Assembly (NCBI GenBank): GCA_943369755.1
Contig: CALROG020000025.1
Coordinates: forward strand, 1 to 58,590
Length of the DNA stretch: 58,590 nt
Direction of reading: 5' to 3'
Origin: CALROG01 sp943369755
GTDB lineage: Bacteria; Pseudomonadota; Gammaproteobacteria; Burkholderiales; Burkholderiaceae_C
The notes beneath the pieces were generated by a model that was not told the origin of the DNA, did no database searches, and saw only the letters and a program-made list of their open reading frames with translations. This document shows positions 26,615 to 34,935 of the stretch, piece after piece. The position numbers and the translations under genes are program-made. Position 1 is the stretch's first letter, and each line of letters starts with the position of its first letter.

Positions 26615-27782
26615 CCTTGCCCAGTGGCTGCAGACGCTGTCGCCCGAGTTCGGATTTTTCCGGGTCTTCCAGTACCTCACCTTTCGCGCCGTCATGGCCG
26701 CCATGACGGCGCTGCTGATCGGCTTGATTGCCGGGCCGTTCGTGATCCGTCGCCTCACTGCGCTGAAGATCGGCCAGCCAGTGCGCGGCTACGGCATGCA
26801 AACGCACCTGGCCAAGAGCGGCACGCCAACCATGGGCGGGGTGCTGATCTTGTTGTCCATTGCGGTCTCCACGCTGCTGTGGTTTGACCTGTCCAACCGG
26901 TTTGTCTGGATCGTCTTGCTGGTCACGCTGGGCTTTGGTGCCATTGGCTGGGCCGACGACTGGCGCAAGGTGGTCAACAAAGACCCGGAAGGCATGCGCT
27001 CGCGTGAAAAATACTTCTGGCAGTCAGTCATTGGTCTGCTGGCCGCGTTGTATCTGGTATTCAGCATTTCGGAAAGCTCCAACCTCAAGGTGCTGGAGCT
27101 GTTCTTCACCTGGGTGCAGTCGGGCTTTGATGTCAACCTGCCGCCCAAGGCCGGCTTGTTGCTGCCGTTCATCAAGGAAGTCAGCTACCCATTGGGTGTG
27201 TTCGGGTTTGTGATCCTGACCTACCTGGTGATTGTGGGCTCCAGCAACGCAGTAAACCTGACCGACGGCCTGGACGGCCTGGCCATCATGCCGGTGGTGA
27301 TGGTCGGCTCGGCCCTGGGTGTGTTTGCCTATGTCACCGGTTCGGCGGTGTACTCAAAGTACCTGTTCTTTCCGCACATTCCGGGCTCCGGCGAGCTGCT
27401 GATCTTTTGCGCCGCCATGGCCGGTGCCGGGCTGGCCTTTCTCTGGTTCAACACCCACCCGGCGCAGGTGTTCATGGGCGACGTAGGCGCACTGGCGCTG
27501 GGCGCGGCCCTGGGCACCATTGCGGTGATCGTGCGCCAGGAGATCGTGCTGGCCATCATGGGCGGCATCTTTGTGGTGGAGGCACTGAGCGTGATGGCCC
27601 AGGTGATGTACTTCAAATACACCAAGCGCAAGTACGGCGAGGGCCGCCGTATCTTGAAGATGGCACCGCTGCACCACCACTTTGAAAAGAGTGGCTGGAA
27701 GGAAACGCAGGTGGTGGTGCGCTTCTGGATCATCACCATGCTGCTGTGCCTGGTCGGGCTTTCGACCCTGAAGCTGCGCTGA
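26604..27782 (+). CDS. mraY: Phospho-MurNAc-pentapeptide transferase
   Basis: A 392-residue integral membrane enzyme of about ten helices that makes lipid I from UDP-MurNAc-pentapeptide and undecaprenyl phosphate. GWADDWRKVVNKDPEGM holds the aspartate pair, NLTDGLDGLAIMP the nucleotide-binding loop, and APLHHHFEKSGW the conserved histidines. Length is slightly above the E. coli enzyme (360), which I see in other betaproteobacterial MraY. The start is embedded in the end of murF. Confidence 0.97.
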   Translation: MLLSLAQWLQTLSPEFGFFRVFQYLTFRAVMAAMTALLIGLIAGPFVIRRLTALKIGQPVRGYGMQTHLAKSGTPTMGGVLILLSIAVSTLLWFDLSNRFVWIVLLVTLGFGAIGWADDWRKVVNKDPEGMRSREKYFWQSVIGLLAALYLVFSISESSNLKVLELFFTWVQSGFDVNLPPKAGLLLPFIKEVSYPLGVFGFVILTYLVIVGSSNAVNLTDGLDGLAIMPVVMVGSALGVFAYVTGSAVYSKYLFFPHIPGSGELLIFCAAMAGAGLAFLWFNTHPAQVFMGDVGALALGAALGTIAVIVRQEIVLAIMGGIFVVEALSVMAQVMYFKYTKRKYGEGRRILKMAPLHHHFEKSGWKETQVVVRFWIITMLLCLVGLSTLKLR

Positions 27783-27790
27783 GCGAACAG

Positions 27791-29332
27791 ATGAACCAGC
27801 TCAAGGACCTTCACGTGCTGATCCTGGGCCTGGGTGCGTCTGGCCTGGCCATGGCACGCTGGTGCACGCGCTGTGGTGCCCGGGTCACGGTGGCTGACAC
27901 CCGCGCGGCTCCACCCCAGCTGGCGGCGCTGCGCGAGCAACTGCCGCAGGCGCAGTTTGTCAGCGGGGCCTTCAGCGCCACGCTGGTGCAAGGCACGGAC
28001 GTGCGCGCGGTGCTGCGCAGCCCGGGCCTGACTCCGACTGAAGTTGCTCCTGTTTTTATAGCGGCTCACGCAATTGGTGTGCGGGCTACGGGCGAATTGG
28101 GCCTGTTTTCACAGGCCTTGGCCGATTTGAAGGCCGAGACCGGCTATGCGCCCCATGTGCTGGCCATTACCGGTACCAATGGCAAAACCACGGTGACCGC
28201 GCTGGCCGGGCAACTGATTGAACGGGCCGGCAAGACGGTAGCAGTGGCCGGCAACATCGGCCCGACGCTGCTGGACACACTGGCAGAAAAAATTGACGCC
28301 CAGGCTTTGCCCGAGGTCTGGGTGATCGAGCTGTCCAGCTTCCAGCTCGATGGGGTGGACAACTTCGAGCCCAGCGCCGCCACCGTGCTCAACCTGACGC
28401 AAGACCACCTGGACTGGCATGGCAGCATGCAAGCCTATGCAGCGGCCAAGGCCCGGGTATTCGGCAGCACCGCGCTGATGCTGTTGAACCGCGAAGACCC
28501 GCTGGTGATGAAGATGCTGCCGGAACCGGTAAGACTCAAGGGGGGCAAGCATGAGCAACGCGCGCACGTGACTTTTGGCGCCGACCTGCCGCAACGCCCG
28601 GGGGACTTTGGTATTGAGGTGGTCAATGGCATGGCCTGGCTGGTGCGGGCCCTGGAGGCCGACGAAACGCTGAAGAAGCGCAAGAACAACGATGAGGAAC
28701 TGCACTTGCAGCGCCTGATGCCGGCAGAGGCGCTGCGCATCCGGGGCCGCCACAACGCGGTTAATGCGCTGGCGGCGCTGGCGCTGGCGCTCACCACCGG
28801 CTGTGCGCTTGGCCCCATGCTTTACGGCTTGCGTGAATACCGTGGCGAGCCGCACCGGGTGGAGCCGGTGGGCATCGTAAACCAGGTGGAGTACTTTGAC
28901 GACAGCAAGGGCACCAATGTCGGAGCCACTGTCGCCGCGCTGCAAGGCCTGGCCGCGAGCGAGCAACCGGCCGGCAGCCTGGGGCGCAAGCTGGTCGTTA
29001 TTCTGGGCGGCGACGGCAAGGGGCAGGACTTTTCGCCGCTGGCCGCACCGGTGGCACGCCATGCCCGTGCCGCCGTGCTGATTGGTCGCGACGCCGGCCT
29101 GATTCGCGCAGCGCTGGCGGGCACCGGCATCCCCTTGATCGACGCCGCCACCATGCACGAAGCCGTGGCGCTTGCCGCGCAGAGCGCGCATGCGGCGGAC
29201 GCCGTGCTGATGTCGCCCGCCTGTGCAAGCTTTGACATGTTTGACAACTACCCACACCGCGCCCGCGTGTTCCGTGAAGCCGTGCAGGCCTTGGCGCGTG
29301 ACGCCGGTGTGGACCTGGAGAGCACGGCATGA
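27791..29332 (+). CDS. murD: UDP-MurNAc-L-alanine: D-glutamate ligase
   Basis: A 513-residue ligase. VLILGLGASGLAMARW opens the Rossmann N-domain; AITGTNGKTTVTAL is the P-loop; NLTQDHLDWHGSM and RGRHNAVNALAALALA are family motifs. It is longer than E. coli MurD (about 438), mainly by an insert near residues 265-300 (FGIEVVNGMAWLVRALEADE, then TLKKRKNNDEEL), a form I know from Burkholderiales. Residues about 86-101 (VAPVFIAAHAIGVRAT) are encoded by a copy of the ~50-bp repeat. ATG at 27791 is chosen; it lies 8 bp after mraY. It overlaps ftsW by ATGA. Confidence 0.95.
   Translation: MNQLKDLHVLILGLGASGLAMARWCTRCGARVTVADTRAAPPQLAALREQLPQAQFVSGAFSATLVQGTDVRAVLRSPGLTPTEVAPVFIAAHAIGVRATGELGLFSQALADLKAETGYAPHVLAITGTNGKTTVTALAGQLIERAGKTVAVAGNIGPTLLDTLAEKIDAQALPEVWVIELSSFQLDGVDNFEPSAATVLNLTQDHLDWHGSMQAYAAAKARVFGSTALMLLNREDPLVMKMLPEPVRLKGGKHEQRAHVTFGADLPQRPGDFGIEVVNGMAWLVRALEADETLKKRKNNDEELHLQRLMPAEALRIRGRHNAVNALAALALALTTGCALGPMLYGLREYRGEPHRVEPVGIVNQVEYFDDSKGTNVGATVAALQGLAASEQPAGSLGRKLVVILGGDGKGQDFSPLAAPVARHARAAVLIGRDAGLIRAALAGTGIPLIDAATMHEAVALAAQSAHAADAVLMSPACASFDMFDNYPHRARVFREAVQALARDAGVDLESTA
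28046..28093 (+). repeat. Family 1 dispersed repeat, copy in murD
   Basis: The sequence runs GCTCCTGTTTTTATAGCGGC, then TCACGCA, a 6-nt variable spacer, GTGCGGGCTAC and GGGC. It matches the rlmI copy at 38 of 48 positions (hand count) and the ruvC-adjacent copy at 39424. It is read in frame in MurD. Confidence 0.75.
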
Positions 29333-30546
29333 GCGCCATCGCATCGCGCCTGGCCGGCCTGTTCAGCGGCGCTGGCCGCCCCGCTGACCTGCGCAGCGCC
29401 ACACCGGCACGGGTGCTGGCGTTTGACCAGGCGCTGGTGTGGGTCACGGTGGCGTTGCTGGCCTTTGGCCTGGTGATGGTCTATTCCGCCTCGGTGGCCC
29501 TGCCCGACAACCCGAAGTTTGCGCGTTACTCGCACAGCCACTTCGTGATCCGGCACGCGCTGTTCATCGGCATTTCATTCGTCGCGGCGCTGCTGGCGTT
29601 TCAGGTCCCGCTGGCCACCTGGGAGAAGTTTGCGCCCTGGTTGTTCGTGGTCTCACTGCTGCTGCTGGTGGTGGTGCTGGTCCCCGGCATTGGCAAGGGC
29701 GTGAACGGAGCGCGCCGCTGGATCGCGCTGGGCTTCATGAGCTTTCAGCCGTCAGAGCTTGCCAAGTTCGCCGTGCTGATCTATGCGGCCGACTACATGG
29801 TGCGCAAGATGGACGTGAAAGAGCGTTTCTTCCGTGCCGTGCTGCCCATGGCGGCAGCGGTGGCGGTGGTGGGCATGCTGCTGCTGGCTGAGCCCGACAT
29901 GGGTGCCTTCATGGTGATCGCGGTGATTGCCATGGGCATCCTGTTCCTGGGCGGCGTGAATGCGCGCATGTTCTTCCTGATCGCGGCGGTGATCGTGGTG
30001 GCCTTTGCCCTGATGATCGCCATGAGCGAGTGGCGGCGTGAACGCATCTTTGCCTACCTTGACCCCTGGAGCGAAAAGCATGCGCTGGGCAAGGGCTACC
30101 AGCTTTCGCACTCCCTGATTGCGATTGGCCGGGGCGAGATTTTTGGTGTCGGCCTGGGCGGCAGTGTCGAGAAGCTGCACTGGCTGCCCGAGGCGCACAC
30201 CGACTTTCTGCTCGCCGTGATCGGCGAGGAGTTTGGTCTGGTGGGCGTGGTGGTGGTCATTGGCCTGTTCTTCTGGATGACGCGGCGCATCATCCACATT
30301 GGTCGCCAGGCGATTGCGCTGGACCGCGTGTTTGCCGGTCTGGTGGCGCAAGGCGTGGGCATCTGGATCGGCTTTCAGGCCTTCATCAACATGGGTGTGA
30401 ACCTGGGTGCGTTGCCCACCAAGGGCCTGACGCTGCCGCTCATGAGCTATGGCGGCTCGGCCATCTTGATGAACCTGGTGGCGATTGCGGTGGTGCTGCG
30501 CATCGACTATGAAAACAGGACTCTCATGCGCGGAGGCCGCGTATGA
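29329..30546 (+). CDS. ftsW: Septal peptidoglycan glycosyltransferase FtsW
   Basis: A 405-residue SEDS-family membrane glycosyltransferase with about ten helices, the partner of FtsI. VMVYSASVALPDNPKFARYS, RRWIALGFMSFQPSELAKF and NMGVNLGALPTKGLTLPLMS (followed by YGGSA) are signatures. The N-terminal cytoplasmic tail is about 35 residues. The last codons and the stop lie within a 43-nt near-perfect hairpin (30514-30556). After it an 82-bp gap precedes murG, the first real gap in this stretch of overlapping genes. Confidence 0.96.
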   Translation: MSAIASRLAGLFSGAGRPADLRSATPARVLAFDQALVWVTVALLAFGLVMVYSASVALPDNPKFARYSHSHFVIRHALFIGISFVAALLAFQVPLATWEKFAPWLFVVSLLLLVVVLVPGIGKGVNGARRWIALGFMSFQPSELAKFAVLIYAADYMVRKMDVKERFFRAVLPMAAAVAVVGMLLLAEPDMGAFMVIAVIAMGILFLGGVNARMFFLIAAVIVVAFALMIAMSEWRRERIFAYLDPWSEKHALGKGYQLSHSLIAIGRGEIFGVGLGGSVEKLHWLPEAHTDFLLAVIGEEFGLVGVVVVIGLFFWMTRRIIHIGRQAIALDRVFAGLVAQGVGIWIGFQAFINMGVNLGALPTKGLTLPLMSYGGSAILMNLVAIAVVLRIDYENRTLMRGGRV

Positions 30547-30556
30547 GAGTCCTGTT
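30514..30556. promoter_or_regulatory. 43-nt near-perfect hairpin over the ftsW stop codon
   Basis: Arms AACAGGACTCTCAT (30514-30527) and ATGAGAGTCCTGTT (30543-30556) are perfectly complementary. Inside them a G-U wobble and five further pairs (CGCGG with CCGCG) leave only an AGG loop, giving a 20-bp stem. The ftsW TGA (30544-30546) is in the right arm. The tail is only TTTCGCC, so it is a poor classical terminator. Confidence 0.85.
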
Positions 30557-30628
30557 TCGCCACAACCGAACCAGCGCACAGCGCTGCAAGGCACCGCAGG
30601 CGGCTTGTCTGATGCGCGGGGGCCGTCC

Positions 30629-31690
30629 ATGAGCAAATGCGCCTTGGTCATGGCAGGCGGCACCGGTGGGCATATCTTCCCCGGCCTGGCGGTGGCCCAT
30701 GCGCTGCGCGCGCGCGGCTGGCGGGTGCACTGGCTCGGCGCGCCGCACAGCATGGAGAGCCGGCTGGTGCCGCCCCAAGGTTTTTCGCTGGAGACGATTG
30801 ATTTCTCCGGCCTGCGTGGCAAAGGCCCGGTCACGCTGGCGTTGTTGCCGCTGCGCCTGCTGATGGCGTTCTGGCAAAGCATTCGGGTGCTGCGCCGGGT
30901 CAAGCCGGATGTGGTGCTGGGGCTGGGCGGCTACATCAGCTTCCCCGGCGGCATGATGGGCGTGCTTCTGGGCAAGCCGCTGGTGCTGCATGAGCAAAAT
31001 TCAGTGGCGGGCATGGCCAACAAAGTGCTGGCCGGCGTGGCTGACCGGGTCTTCACCGCCTTTCCGCAGGTGATGAAAAATGCGCTGTGGACGGGCAACC
31101 CCTTGAGGCAGGCCTTCCTGCAGCAGCCTGACCCCGAGGCGCGCTTTGCCGGGCGCACCGGCCCGCTCAGGCTGCTGGTGGTGGGCGGCAGCCTGGGGGC
31201 CAAGGCGCTGAACGAGGTGGTACCGCTGGCGCTGGCGCTGATCCCGCAGGCGCAGCGACCGCAGGTGCTGCACCAAAGCGGAGCCAAACAAATTGACGAG
31301 CTGCGGGCCAACTACGCTGCGGCCGGCGTGCAGGCCGAGTTGACCCCGTTTATTGACGACACCGCCAGCGCCTTCGCCGCGGCGGACCTGGTGATTTGCC
31401 GGGCCGGTGCCAGCACCGTCACCGAGATTGCCGCTGTGGGGGCGGCCGCACTGTTTGTGCCGTTCCCGTTCGCGGTAGACGACCACCAGACCACCAACGC
31501 CAGGTTTCTGACCGACGCGGGCGCTGGCTGGCTGGTGCAGCAGCCTGACTTCACGCCCGCGTGGCTGGCCGATTTGCTACAAAAAACAGAGCGGCTCGCG
31601 CTTGTTCGGTGCGGGCTGGAGGCCAAAAAGATGCAAAAGACAGGGGCTACCGAGGCAATCGTCGCCGCCTGTGAGGATCTGGTGAAATGA
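30629..31690 (+). CDS. murG: UDP-GlcNAc: lipid I N-acetylglucosaminyltransferase
   Basis: A 353-residue GT28 enzyme that converts lipid I to lipid II on the inner face of the membrane. ALVMAGGTGGHIFPGLAVA is the N-terminal glycine loop; VLGLGGYISFPGGMMGVLLG, HEQNSVAGMANK and ICRAGASTVTEIAAVG are family signatures. ATG at 30629 is chosen because the glycine loop should be about ten residues from the start. The C-terminal LLQKTERLALVRCGLEAKKM is encoded by a copy of the ~50-bp repeat. It overlaps murC by ATGA. Confidence 0.96.
   Translation: MSKCALVMAGGTGGHIFPGLAVAHALRARGWRVHWLGAPHSMESRLVPPQGFSLETIDFSGLRGKGPVTLALLPLRLLMAFWQSIRVLRRVKPDVVLGLGGYISFPGGMMGVLLGKPLVLHEQNSVAGMANKVLAGVADRVFTAFPQVMKNALWTGNPLRQAFLQQPDPEARFAGRTGPLRLLVVGGSLGAKALNEVVPLALALIPQAQRPQVLHQSGAKQIDELRANYAAAGVQAELTPFIDDTASAFAAADLVICRAGASTVTEIAAVGAAALFVPFPFAVDDHQTTNARFLTDAGAGWLVQQPDFTPAWLADLLQKTERLALVRCGLEAKKMQKTGATEAIVAACEDLVK
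31576..31628 (+). repeat. Family 1 dispersed repeat, copy in murG
   Basis: The sequence runs GCTACAAAAAACAGAGCGGC, then TCGCGC, a variable spacer, GGTGCGGGCT, and GGAGGCCAAAAA. Ends and spacing agree with the copies at 39424 and 49809. It is read in frame near the MurG C-terminus. Confidence 0.7.
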
Positions 31691-33102
31691 AACACGCGAT
31701 TCAACACATTCACTTTGTCGGCGTTGGTGGCTCGGGCATGAGCGGCATTGCCGAGGTGTTGCTGAATCTGGGCTACACCATCAGCGGCTCTGACTTGTCC
31801 GACAGCGCCACGCTGCGTCGCCTGGCGGCGTTGGGCATCAAGACCTTTGTCGGCCACGACGCAGCGCATGTCGCCGGGGCCGATGCGGTGGTCACCTCTA
31901 CTGCGGTGCAACCCCGCAACCCGGAGGTGGTTGCCGCGCGTGAGCGGCGCATTCCGGTGGTGCCGCGGGCGCTGATGCTGGCCGAGCTGATGCGCCTGAA
32001 GCGCGGCGTGGCAATTGCCGGCACCCACGGCAAAACCACCACCACCAGCCTGGTGGCCAGTGTGCTGGCCGAGGGCGGCCTGGACCCGACCTTTGTGATC
32101 GGCGGGCGGCTCAACAGTGCCGGGGCCAACGCCAAGCTGGGCAGTGGCGAATACATCGTGGTGGAGGCGGATGAGTCTGACGCCTCGTTCCTGAACCTGC
32201 TGCCGGTGATGGCGGTGGTGACCAATATCGACGCCGATCACATGGAAACCTACGGCCATGACTTCACCCGCCTGAAGCGTGCCTTTGTTGACTTTTTGCA
32301 CCGCATGCCGTTTTACGGCACGGCGATTTTGTGCACCGATGACGCGGCCATCCGCGACATCGTGCCCGAGGTGTCCCGCCCGATCACCAGCTACGGCTTC
32401 GGTGAAGACGCCCAGGTGCGTGCCGTCAATGTGCGCGCCGTCGGCGGGCAAATGCACTTCACCGCGCAGCGGCGCAACGGCGTGACCCTGCCAGACCTTG
32501 AGATCGTGCTCAACCTGGCGGGCGAGCACAACGTGCTGAATGCGTTGTCGGCGATTGCGGTGGCGGTGGAGCTCAATGTGGCCGACGCGGCAGTGCAAAA
32601 GGCGCTGGCAGAGTTCAAGGGCGTGGGGCGCCGCTTCCAGAGCTACGGCAAGCTGCCGGTCAAGCCGGCCAACGGGGGCGGCAGCTTCACCGTGATTGAC
32701 GACTACGGCCACCACCCTGTGGAAATGCAGGCCACCCTGGCGGCTGCGCGCGGTGCATTCCCGGGCCAGCGGCTGGTGCTGGCGTTTCAGCCCCATCGCT
32801 ACACCCGTACCCGTGACTGCTTTGAAGACTTTGTGAAGGTCATTGGCGCCGGGGCCGACGCGGTGTTGCTGGCCGAGGTGTACGCCGCTGGCGAAGAGCC
32901 GATTGTGGCCGCCGATGGCCGCTCCCTGGCGCGCGCGCTGCGCGTGGCGGGCAAGCTGGAGCCAGTGTTTGTGGACGACATCGCCGCCATGGCGCAGGCC
33001 GTGTTTGACAACGCCCGCAACGCCGACGTGGTGATCTGCATGGGCGCAGGCACCATTGGCGCGGTGCCGGGGAAGCTGGTTGAGATGGGAGGCCTGGCAT
33101 GA
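31687..33102 (+). CDS. murC: UDP-MurNAc: L-alanine ligase
   Basis: A 471-residue ligase that adds the first amino acid, L-alanine, to UDP-MurNAc. HFVGVGGSGMSGIAEVLLN opens the N-domain; AIAGTHGKTTTTSLVASVLA is the P-loop; VVEADESDASFLNLLP, NIDADHMETYG and IDDYGHHPVEMQATL are family marks. Length matches the norm. It overlaps both murG and ddl by ATGA. Confidence 0.97.
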   Translation: MKHAIQHIHFVGVGGSGMSGIAEVLLNLGYTISGSDLSDSATLRRLAALGIKTFVGHDAAHVAGADAVVTSTAVQPRNPEVVAARERRIPVVPRALMLAELMRLKRGVAIAGTHGKTTTTSLVASVLAEGGLDPTFVIGGRLNSAGANAKLGSGEYIVVEADESDASFLNLLPVMAVVTNIDADHMETYGHDFTRLKRAFVDFLHRMPFYGTAILCTDDAAIRDIVPEVSRPITSYGFGEDAQVRAVNVRAVGGQMHFTAQRRNGVTLPDLEIVLNLAGEHNVLNALSAIAVAVELNVADAAVQKALAEFKGVGRRFQSYGKLPVKPANGGGSFTVIDDYGHHPVEMQATLAAARGAFPGQRLVLAFQPHRYTRTRDCFEDFVKVIGAGADAVLLAEVYAAGEEPIVAADGRSLARALRVAGKLEPVFVDDIAAMAQAVFDNARNADVVICMGAGTIGAVPGKLVEMGGLA

Positions 33103-34121
33103 CCAAACCCAACGCCGTTCACCCGGCGCTTGTCCAGGGGCTGCGGCAAGCCCAGCCAGAGCCAAAAGAGTTCGGCAAGGTCGCGGTCTTGATGGGCGGG
33201 CGCTCGGCTGAGCGCGAGGTCTCGCTGATGTCGGGCAGCGGTGTGCTCAAGGCGCTGCAATCCAGGGGTGTGGACGCCCATGCCTTTGATCCGGCCGAAC
33301 GCGATTTGTCCGAACTGAAAAACAAGGGCTTCAAGCGCTGCTTCATTGCGCTGCATGGCCGATTTGGCGAAGACGGCACCGTGCAGGGTGCCCTTGAATT
33401 GCTGGGCATTCCCTACACCGGCTCGGGCGTGATGGCGTCCAGCATCGCCATCGACAAAGTCATGACCAAACGGGTCTGGCTGGCCGAGGGCCTGCCGACG
33501 CCGCGCTACAAGCTGCTGCAGCGCGGCAGCTTCAGCCGCGAGCAGGTGATCCAGATCCCCGACACGCTGGGCCTGCCAGTGATCGTCAAGCCCGCGCGGG
33601 AAGGCTCATCAATTGGCGTGAGCAAAGTCGCGGGCTATTCCGACATGATGGCGGCGGTGAATGCCGCCGCCGCACTGGACGCGGACGTTTTGTGCGAGCA
33701 ATTCGTCAGCGGCGACGAGGTCACCTGCCCGGTGCTGGGCAGCGGCGAGAACGCCCGCGCGCTGCCCGTGATTCGCATCGTCGCGCCCGAGGGCAATTAC
33801 GATTACCAGAACAAGTACTTCACCGACGACACCAAGTACCTGGTGCCCTGCGGCCTGCCGGCCGGTGAAGAAGCGGCGATACAGGCCATTGTGCTGAAGG
33901 CCTACCGGGTGCTGGGCTGTCGTGGCTGGGGCCGGGTGGACGTGATGATTGACGCCAGCACCCGCCAGCCGTCGTTGCTGGAGATCAACACCTCGCCCGG
34001 CATGACCGGCCATTCGCTGGTGCCCATGTCGGCGCGCGCCGCCGGTATCAGCTACGAAGAACTGTGCGTGCAGTTGCTGGCCCTGGCCGCGCTGGACCAC
34101 GCGCCGCAAGGGGGTGCCTGA
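33099..34121 (+). CDS. ddl: D-alanine: D-alanine ligase
   Basis: A 340-residue ATP-grasp enzyme that makes the dipeptide used by MurF. VAVLMGGRSAEREVSLMSG, LHGRFGEDGTVQGALELLG, IVKPAREGSSIGVSKV and EINTSPGMTGHSLVPMSA are diagnostic. The N-terminus is about 20 residues longer than typical DdlB (NAVHPALVQGLRQAQPEPKE), and a shorter start further in is possible, although ATG at 33099 overlaps the murC stop. The position is that of ddlB. Confidence 0.95.
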   Translation: MTKPNAVHPALVQGLRQAQPEPKEFGKVAVLMGGRSAEREVSLMSGSGVLKALQSRGVDAHAFDPAERDLSELKNKGFKRCFIALHGRFGEDGTVQGALELLGIPYTGSGVMASSIAIDKVMTKRVWLAEGLPTPRYKLLQRGSFSREQVIQIPDTLGLPVIVKPAREGSSIGVSKVAGYSDMMAAVNAAAALDADVLCEQFVSGDEVTCPVLGSGENARALPVIRIVAPEGNYDYQNKYFTDDTKYLVPCGLPAGEEAAIQAIVLKAYRVLGCRGWGRVDVMIDASTRQPSLLEINTSPGMTGHSLVPMSARAAGISYEELCVQLLALAALDHAPQGGA

Positions 34122-34123
34122 CC

Positions 34124-34924
34124 ATGGCCGACGCGTTGCCCGTGCCGTTTGACGTGAAGCTCATGAACCTGGCGGCGTCGCTGCTGTTCGTGTCGTTTGC
34201 GCTCATGCTGCTGGGTGCCAGCCTGTGGTGGGCGTTGCGCAACCCGGTGTTTGGCTTGAGCGGCATTACCGTCACCGGCGACGTGACCCACAACAACGCG
34301 GTGACGCTGCGGGCCAATGTGGCACCGCGCCTGGCCGGCGGCTTCTTTACGGTAGACCTGGCGCAGACCCGCAGCGCCTTTGAGGCCGTGCCCTGGGTGC
34401 GCCGCGCCGTGGTGCAGCGCGAGTTCCCGAATCGGCTCCGCGTGCAGTTGCAGGAACACCAGCCGGTGGCCCTGTGGGGCGCCGAGGGCGAGTCCCGGCT
34501 GGTCAATAGCTTTGGCGAGGTGTTCGAGGCCAACGTGGGCGACGTGGAGCAAGACGACCTGGTGCGCCTGCAAGGCCCCGACGCCAGTGCCGCGCGCCAG
34601 GTGCTGGGCATGTACCAGGCGTTGGCACCGCAGTTTGCAGCACTTGACCTGACGTTGGCCCAATTGGCGCTATCGGGCCGTGGCAGCTGGCAGGCCCAGC
34701 TGGACAACGGCGCGACGCTGGAACTGGGACGCGGCACGCCCGCTGAGGTGATGCCCCGGGTGCAGCGCTTTTTTCAGACGCTGACGCAGGTGGCGTCCAA
34801 GTACGGGCGGCGCGCCGACACGCTGGAGAGCGCCGATTTGCGCTACGACGGCGGTTACGCATTGCGATTGCGCGGCGTGAGCACGGTGCTCAGCGACGCG
34901 CAGAAAAAGCAGGAACAGAAATAG
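34124..34924 (+). CDS. ftsQ: Cell division protein FtsQ
   Basis: A 266-residue bitopic division protein. One transmembrane helix (LAASLLFVSFALMLLGASLW, residues 12-31) is followed by a POTRA domain (FGLSGITVTGDVTHNNAVTL) and the beta domain (VPWVRRAVVQREFPNRLRVQ is a family mark). It links the FtsL/FtsB pair to the divisome. ATG at 34124 is 2 bp after the ddl stop. It lies 11 bp before ftsA. Confidence 0.93.
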   Translation: MADALPVPFDVKLMNLAASLLFVSFALMLLGASLWWALRNPVFGLSGITVTGDVTHNNAVTLRANVAPRLAGGFFTVDLAQTRSAFEAVPWVRRAVVQREFPNRLRVQLQEHQPVALWGAEGESRLVNSFGEVFEANVGDVEQDDLVRLQGPDASAARQVLGMYQALAPQFAALDLTLAQLALSGRGSWQAQLDNGATLELGRGTPAEVMPRVQRFFQTLTQVASKYGRRADTLESADLRYDGGYALRLRGVSTVLSDAQKKQEQK

Positions 34925-34935
34925 CAGGTGCACAC

